Positions 6,325 through 9,866 of a DNA stretch of 9,866 nucleotides are shown piece after piece. Source of the DNA: Limimaricola sp041580155 (GTDB lineage Bacteria; Pseudomonadota; Alphaproteobacteria; Rhodobacterales; Rhodobacteraceae); contig JBFGEI010000096.1 of NCBI GenBank assembly GCA_041580155.1, forward strand, positions 1 through 9,866. Direction: 5' to 3'. A model generated the notes under the pieces. The model did not search any database. It was not told the origin of the DNA and was given only the letters and a program-made list of their open reading frames with translations. The translations under genes and the position numbers were made by a program. How positions within the stretch are numbered: the first letter of the stretch is position 1; every line of letters begins with the position of its first letter.

Positions 6325-6354
6325 ACAGTAGCCCCGCCAAGGGTCTGGGTTCAA
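6325..6354 (-). promoter_or_regulatory. Candidate promoter of the GntR regulator
   Basis: On the minus strand TTGAAC (6354-6349) and TACTGT (6330-6325) are spaced by 18 bases. Transcription would begin around 6318, leaving a short leader with the ribosome site. Three of six bases match in the -10. Confidence 0.35.
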
Positions 6355-6375
6355 GCGCCGCCCCCCGCTTCGCGG

Positions 6376-6404
6376 TTGCCGGCCCCGCGGCGCCGATCTA
6401 GGGT
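6376..6404 (+). promoter_or_regulatory. Candidate promoter directly abutting the HAD gene start
   Basis: TTGCCG (6376-6381) and TAGGGT (6399-6404) are 17 bases apart. The -10 lies only 5 bases before the ATG at 6410, which would give a leaderless transcript. The same bases AGGG (6400-6403) could instead act as a ribosome site with 6 bases spacing, so the two readings exclude each other. Confidence 0.25.
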
Positions 6405-6409
6405 CGCGC

Positions 6410-7078
6410 ATGACCAGCCCCCTCGCAGACCCGCTCGCCGCAGATTTCGCCCATGTCCGGACCTGGGTGTTCGATCTCGACAACACGCTCTACGCCCCCG
6501 AAGCGCGGCTGTTCGACCAGATCGAGGTCCGGATGACCGACTGGGTCGCGCGCAGCCTCGGTGTCGCCCCGGCCGAAGCCGAGCGGCTGCGGGTCGACTA
6601 CTGGGCCCGCTACGGCACCACGCTGGCCGGTCTGATGGCCGAACATGCGGTCGACCCCGAGCCGTTCCTGATCGACGTCCACGAGATCGACCTCGCGCAT
6701 CTGGAACCGGACCTGGCGCTGGCCCGGGCGATCGCCGCCCTGCCCGGCCGCCGCATCGTCTACACCAACGGCTCCGAGCCCTACGCCCGCCGTGTGCTGG
6801 CGGCGCGCGGGCTGACCGAGTGCTTCGACGCGGTCTACGGCGTCGAGCACGCCGGCTTCCTGCCGAAGCCGCAGCAGGCCGCCTTCGAGGCGGTGTTCGC
6901 GCTCGACGGGCTGGCGCCGCAGCAGGGCGCGATGTTCGAGGACGATCCGCGCAACCTGTCGGCGCCGCACGCTATGGGAATGCGGACGGTGCTGGTGGCG
7001 CCGCAAGGCGCGGCGCGGCAGGATCACATCCATCACCACACCGACGATCTGTCGGGCTTTCTGTCGCAGCTGCTCTGA
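6410..7078 (+). CDS. HAD superfamily hydrolase, pyrimidine 5'-nucleotidase type
   Basis: This is a 222-residue cytosolic phosphatase of the haloacid dehalogenase superfamily, matching the Sdt1/pyrimidine 5'-nucleotidase group that dephosphorylates UMP/CMP-like substrates. All four HAD motifs are intact: DLDNTLY (22-28, nucleophile Asp22 and acid/base Asp24), YTNGS (118-122), KP (Lys153) and EDDPRNL (177-183). The helical cap is of the C1 type (about 35-105, with the YWARYGTTLAGLM segment at 64-76). A His-rich end (DHIHHH, 205-210) is notable and might bind metal, but is probably incidental. The start ATG at 6410 has AGGG 6 bases upstream. The ubiH-like gene follows after 41 bases on the same strand, so the two probably form an operon. 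The family is secure; the substrate follows the family and is not proven. Confidence 0.9.
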   Translation: MTSPLADPLAADFAHVRTWVFDLDNTLYAPEARLFDQIEVRMTDWVARSLGVAPAEAERLRVDYWARYGTTLAGLMAEHAVDPEPFLIDVHEIDLAHLEPDLALARAIAALPGRRIVYTNGSEPYARRVLAARGLTECFDAVYGVEHAGFLPKPQQAAFEAVFALDGLAPQQGAMFEDDPRNLSAPHAMGMRTVLVAPQGAARQDHIHHHTDDLSGFLSQLL

Positions 7079-7119
7079 CCGGGCTTCCCGAGCGCCGCCC
7101 CTCGGCCTATCTCGGGGAC

Positions 7120-8313
7120 ATGACACGCGAAACCACCGATATCCTGATCTCCGGCGGCGGCGTCGCCGGGCTCGCGGCGGCGGCGGCGTTCGGCGCGGCC
7201 GGGTTTTCGGTGATCTGCGTCGACCCCGCGCCACCGGTCACCGAGGCCGCGGCCGAGGGCGCCGATCTGCGCAGCACCGCCTTCCTGCAGCCGGCCCGCG
7301 ACCTGCTCGACGCGGCCGGGCTCTGGGGCCGGCTCGGGGCGCATGCCACGCCGCTGCAGGTGATGCGGATCGTCGAAAGCCGGCCCGGCGGCCCGCTGCG
7401 CCGCGACTTCGACGCCGCCGACCTCGGGGCGCTGCCGTTCGGATGGAACCTGCCGAACTGGCTGCTGCGGCGCGAGATGGCGGCGCAGATCGACACGCTG
7501 CCCGGGGTGACGTTCCGCCCCGGCATCGGCTTTGCCGGGCTTCTGGCGCGCGACGACACGGCGCTGGTCACGCTCAGCGACGGCGCCCGGGTTTCGGCCC
7601 GCCTGGTGATCGCCGCCGATGGCCGCGCCTCGCCGGTGCGCCGCGCCGCCGGCATCGAGACCCGGACCCGGCGCTACGGCCAGAAGGCGCTGGCCTTCGC
7701 CGTCACCCACGAGGCGCCGCATGGCAACGTCTCGACCGAGATCCACCGCGCCGGCGGGCCGTTCACCCTGGTGCCGCTGCCCGACCACGACGGGCGCCCG
7801 TCCTCGGCGGTGATCTGGATGGAGCGCGGCGCCGAGGCCAAACGGCTGGCGGCGCTGACCGAGGCCGCCTTCGAGGCCGAGGCGACCGAGCGGTCGGAAC
7901 GGGTGCAGGGCGCGCTGCGCCTGGCCACGCGGCGCCAGATCTGGCCGATCGTGACCCAGAGCGCCGACCGGCTGGTGGCGCGGCGCACCGCGCTGGTCGC
8001 CGAGGCCGCGCATGTGCTGCCGCCGATCGGCGCGCAGGGGCTGAACACCTCGCTGGCCGACATCCGCTGCCTGCTCGACTTGGCGAAGGCGCGGCCCGAG
8101 GGACTGGGCGACGCGGCGATGCTCGATGCCTACGCGGCGGCGCGCGGCCCCGACATCAGGCTGCGGATCGCCGGGATCGACGCGCTGAACCGGGCCGCGA
8201 TGTCGGGCGCCCCGGTGATGCAGGAGCTGCGCGGGCTGGGGCTTGGGATGCTGCATGGCATCGCGCCGCTGCGGCGCGGGCTGATGCGGCTCGGGCTTGG
8301 CGCCAAGGGTTAG
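7120..8313 (+). CDS. ubiH: UbiH/UbiF/VisC-family FAD-dependent monooxygenase (ubiquinone biosynthesis)
   Basis: This 397-residue class A flavoprotein hydroxylase probably hydroxylates the aromatic ring of a ubiquinone precursor at the membrane surface. The N-terminal Rossmann fold is SGGGVAGLAAA (11-21) with Asp35 ending the second strand. RSTAF (51-55) is the usual substrate/flavin contact region, AADGRAS (165-171) is the DG motif, and EAAHVLPPIGAQGLN (295-309) is the FAD ribityl motif. The canonical GDAAH reads EAEAAH here; the Glu variant is what I recall for alphaproteobacterial UbiH/UbiL-like proteins, so it need not mean loss of activity. Whether it acts on C1, C5 or C6 (UbiL, UbiH or UbiM roles) cannot be told, so the symbol is family-level. 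The ATG at 7120 has a weak GGGG site. The TAG stop interlocks with the convergent Lrp gene stop (8310-8313). Confidence 0.88.
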   Translation: MTRETTDILISGGGVAGLAAAAAFGAAGFSVICVDPAPPVTEAAAEGADLRSTAFLQPARDLLDAAGLWGRLGAHATPLQVMRIVESRPGGPLRRDFDAADLGALPFGWNLPNWLLRREMAAQIDTLPGVTFRPGIGFAGLLARDDTALVTLSDGARVSARLVIAADGRASPVRRAAGIETRTRRYGQKALAFAVTHEAPHGNVSTEIHRAGGPFTLVPLPDHDGRPSSAVIWMERGAEAKRLAALTEAAFEAEATERSERVQGALRLATRRQIWPIVTQSADRLVARRTALVAEAAHVLPPIGAQGLNTSLADIRCLLDLAKARPEGLGDAAMLDAYAAARGPDIRLRIAGIDALNRAAMSGAPVMQELRGLGLGMLHGIAPLRRGLMRLGLGAKG

Positions 8314-8765
8314 AGCGGACCGGGCAGCCGTTCTTCCGACAACAGCACGTTGGCCTCGACCGGGCCGATGCCGGGCAGCGTCATGATCCGGCGGCGCAGC
8401 ACCCGTTCGAAATCCGCCAGGTCGCGCGCCACCACCCGCAGCCGGTAGTCGTAGAGCCCGAGCACGTGCTCGACGGTCTGCACCTCGCGGATCGCGCAGA
8501 CCGCGCGTTCGAAATCCTCGAGGCTGGCGCGGCCGCGGCTTGCCAGCTTGACCCCGAGAAACACCGTGACCCCGAAGCCCAGCGCCGCCGCGTCCAGATC
8601 CAGGCGCCGCCCCGAGATCGCGCCGAGATCGCGCAGCCGCCGGATCCGGCGCCAGGTCGCGGGTTGCGACAGCCCGAGATCGCGGCCCAGATCGCTTGCC
8701 GGACGGGTGGCGTCGGCGGCCAGCGCCCGCAGCAGCCGCCGGTCGATGTCGTCGATCTCGATCAC
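8310..8765 (-). CDS. Lrp/AsnC family regulator, downstream gene of a tandem pair
   Basis: This is a 151-residue leucine-responsive-type regulator. The N-terminal helix-turn-helix (about 4-52) reads DDIDRRLLRALAADA, then SDLGRDLGLSQPATWRRIRRL. The C-terminal ligand/assembly domain (RAM, about 62-140) has VKLASRG, the conserved VEHVLGLYDYRLRVVARD (98-115) and a PGIGPVEANVLLS strand (131-143). The GTG start (8765-8763) overlaps the TGA stop of the upstream Lrp gene by four bases (GTGA), which points to translational coupling. The TAA stop overlaps the stop of the convergent ubiH-like gene. The G-YDY core argues for a normal amino-acid-sensing regulator. It probably controls the neighbouring ilvC together with its partner; the ligand is unknown, with a branched-chain amino acid the first guess. 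Confidence 0.92.
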   Translation of the reverse strand: MIEIDDIDRRLLRALAADATRPASDLGRDLGLSQPATWRRIRRLRDLGAISGRRLDLDAAALGFGVTVFLGVKLASRGRASLEDFERAVCAIREVQTVEHVLGLYDYRLRVVARDLADFERVLRRRIMTLPGIGPVEANVLLSEERLPGPL

Positions 8766-9217
8766 AGCGGCAGCGCCTCGTCGGACTTCACCACGCTGAC
8801 CGTCATTAGGCTCTCGATGTCGGCGATATGCGGCAGCGCCAGGATCTTGTCGCGGTAGATGTCGCGGTATTGCGCCAGGTCGCGGGCGACCAGCTGCAGC
8901 CGCACGTCGACCCGGCCGAGGAAGGTCTGGATCTCGATCACCTCCGGGACCCGCCGGGCCGCGGCGAGGAATTCGTCGAAGGCGCGCGGCTGGGTCTTGT
9001 CGAGCGTCACCCGCAGGCTGACCGCGACGGCAAAGCCCAGCGCCTTCCAGTCGATCACCGCTTGGCTGCCGCGCAGGATGCGGGCATCCTGCAGCCGCGC
9101 CAGCCGCCGGGCGCAGCGCATCGCGGTCAGCCCGGCGCGGTCGGCCAGCTCGGCCGTGGTCAGATCCGGGGTGTCCTGCAACAGCCGCAGCAGCCGGCGA
9201 TCGGTATCGTCTTGCAT
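8762..9217 (-). CDS. Lrp/AsnC family regulator, upstream gene of a tandem pair
   Basis: This is a 151-residue Lrp/AsnC-type regulator, divergent from ilvC. The helix-turn-helix (about 3-50) has DDTDRRLLRLLQDTPDLT and TAELADRAGLTAMRCARRLARL. The recognition helix, with Met-Arg-Cys-Ala, is unlike that of the second copy, so the two may prefer different DNA. The RAM domain (about 60-145) includes VAVSLRVTLDK (64-74), EVIEIQTFLGRVDVRLQLVA (92-111) and a final strand ESLMTVSVVKS (135-145). The ligand region has GRVDVRL where GxYDY is usual, hinting at altered ligand binding. I chose the ATG at 9217; the longer reading from 9307 would run through the whole divergent region and lacks family similarity. 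There is no Shine-Dalgarno: the bases before the ATG are AT-rich. It is coupled to the next gene by the GTGA overlap. Confidence 0.92.
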   Translation of the reverse strand: MQDDTDRRLLRLLQDTPDLTTAELADRAGLTAMRCARRLARLQDARILRGSQAVIDWKALGFAVAVSLRVTLDKTQPRAFDEFLAAARRVPEVIEIQTFLGRVDVRLQLVARDLAQYRDIYRDKILALPHIADIESLMTVSVVKSDEALPL

Positions 9218-9275
9218 GAAAATATCACTAGCAGCAGGTCTGGCGCATGACCACCGCGATATTTCCGCGATATTC
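9218..9275. promoter_or_regulatory. AT-rich repeated half sites in the lrp-ilvC divergent region
   Basis: The 142-base gap holds GAAAATATCAC (9218-9228), which is GTGATATTTTC on the minus strand, and an exact direct repeat CCGCGATATT at 9254-9263 and 9265-9274 with an 11-base period, about one helical turn. All three share a GATATT core in a very GC-rich surrounding. Lrp-type proteins prefer AT-rich, weakly palindromic sites, often in phase on one DNA face. This is the obvious operator candidate for autoregulation and ilvC control; binding is inferred. No good -35/-10 pair was found on either strand here. Confidence 0.45.
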
Positions 9276-9359
9276 ACCGGCTGGGCTCCTCGCGTCACCC
9301 GGACCAATCGCTAAGGTGCCCTCAGAACAACGCCTGCAACGCATCAAAGGACCAGCCCC

Positions 9360-9866
9360 ATGCGCGTGTATTATGACCGTGACTGCGACGTGAACCTGAT
9401 CAAGGACAAGAAGGTTGCCATCCTCGGCTACGGCAGCCAAGGCCACGCCCACGCGCTGAACCTGCGCGACTCGGGCGCCAAGAACCTCGTCGTGGCGCTG
9501 CGCGACGGGTCGCCGTCGCGGGCCAAGGCCGAAGCCGAAGGCCTGCAGGTCATGGGCATCGAGGAAGCCGCCGCCTGGTGCGACCTGATCATGTTCACCA
9601 TGCCCGACGAGCTGCAGGCCGAGACCTACCGCAAGCACGTGCACGCGCATCTGAAGGAAGGCTCGGCCATCGCCTTCGCGCACGGTCTCAACGTGCATTT
9701 CGGCCTGATCGAGCCGAAAGCCGGCGTCGACGTCATCATGATGGCGCCGAAGGGTCCGGGCCACACCGTGCGCGGCGAGTTCGTACGGGGCGGCGGCGTG
9801 CCCTGCCTGGTGGCGGTCAACAACGACGCCTCGGGCCGGGCGCTGGAGATCGGGCTCTCCTACTGC
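9360..9866 (+). CDS. ilvC: Ketol-acid reductoisomerase, N-terminal half (runs off the window)
   Basis: This is the first 169 codons of the NADPH- and Mg-dependent enzyme that isomerises and reduces acetolactate or acetohydroxybutyrate in valine, isoleucine and leucine synthesis. The Rossmann nucleotide loop is GYGSQGHAHALNLRDSG (23-39), followed by the specificity loop LRDGSPSRAKA (47-57), in which Arg48, Ser51 and Ser53 suit the NADPH phosphate. MFTMPDE (78-84), the conserved His108 in AFAHGLNVHFG, and MAPKGPGHTVR (128-138) are all intact. The second, metal-binding knotted domain lies outside the window. The start ATG at 9360 has AAAGGA (9346-9351) 8 bases upstream. Class I length is likely (about 330-340 residues) but cannot be confirmed. 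Regulation by the divergent Lrp pair is suggested by position and by the repeats at 9218-9275. No attenuator leader peptide with branched-chain codon runs was found. Confidence 0.97.
   Translation, partial: MRVYYDRDCDVNLIKDKKVAILGYGSQGHAHALNLRDSGAKNLVVALRDGSPSRAKAEAEGLQVMGIEEAAAWCDLIMFTMPDELQAETYRKHVHAHLKEGSAIAFAHGLNVHFGLIEPKAGVDVIMMAPKGPGHTVRGEFVRGGGVPCLVAVNNDASGRALEIGLSYC

Noticed and set aside
7088..7105. Inverted repeat CCGAG/CTCGG between the HAD and ubiH-like genes
   Set aside because: A short stem with 8-base loop and no T run; it is expected by chance at this GC content and the genes are probably co-transcribed.
7033..8256. A 407-residue antisense open frame opposite the ubiH-like gene
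   Set aside because: Shadow frame; the flavoprotein motifs are all on the plus strand.
7443..8858. A 471-residue plus-strand frame crossing the ubiH-like gene and both convergent regulators' region
   Set aside because: It runs over a real stop codon and antisense to a convincing Lrp gene, with no recognisable domain.
8310..9217. Tandem Lrp-fold genes as siroheme decarboxylase (NirDLGH/AhbAB) subunits
   Set aside because: Tandem small Lrp-like genes can be decarboxylases, but these keep the transcription-factor RAM pattern and sit beside ilvC, with no haem d1 genes nearby.
9247..9359. Leader peptide for ilvC attenuation
   Set aside because: The ATG at 9247 opens a frame without a run of Leu, Val or Ile codons and it does not stop before ilvC; no terminator/antiterminator pair is seen.

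Overview
The window looks like a chromosomal core segment of a GC-rich alphaproteobacterium, most probably a Rhodobacteraceae/Paracoccaceae member. The reasons are the aa3-type cytochrome oxidase subunit I with its characteristic C-terminus, a DUF2244 gene directly after it, the yqeY-type gene divergent from carA, a UbiH-like protein with an EAAH/PPIGAQGLN signature, and Lrp-type regulators facing ilvC. No tRNA, rRNA, insertion sequence, CRISPR array or prophage gene was seen, and no gene-free stretch exceeds about 165 bases. This genus-level guess rests on recognition only, with no database search.

Layout. (1) 1-1692, plus strand: the 3' part of ctaD, a strong GNRA-loop terminator, a DUF2244 membrane protein, and a 49-residue small ORF with a very good ribosome binding site. 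(2) 1781-2507, minus strand: a DUF3008 small basic protein and a GatB/YqeY-domain protein. (3) 2671-3831, plus: carA, the glutaminase subunit of carbamoyl-phosphate synthase, without carB next to it. (4) 3928-5688, plus: a membrane-bound family 2 processive-type glycosyltransferase. It is preceded by a perfect TTAA-N7-TTAA CtrA-type box, the only TTAA sites I could find in the window. (5) 5642-6295, minus: a GntR/FCD regulator whose 3' end overlaps the glycosyltransferase tail. (6) 6410-8313, plus: a HAD-type pyrimidine 5'-nucleotidase followed by a UbiH-family FAD monooxygenase. (7) 8310-9217, minus: two tandem, translationally coupled Lrp/AsnC regulators, both 151 residues long. (8) 9360-9866, plus: the first half of ilvC, which runs off the window.

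How they work together. Most of these are housekeeping functions: respiration, pyrimidine/arginine precursor supply, ubiquinone hydroxylation, nucleotide salvage and branched-chain amino acid synthesis. They are arranged as short independent units rather than one pathway. Two places show regulatory logic. The glycosyltransferase carries a candidate CtrA site, which would tie an exopolysaccharide function to the cell-cycle/motility regulator. The Lrp pair shares a 142-bp divergent region with ilvC that contains three AT-rich GATATT-type half sites in a very GC-rich background, which suggests autoregulation and leucine-responsive control of ilvC.

I see no convincing sign of an entirely new multi-gene system. 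The CtrA-linked glycosyltransferase, the paired Lrp proteins at ilvC, and the 49-residue ORF are the parts most worth testing.
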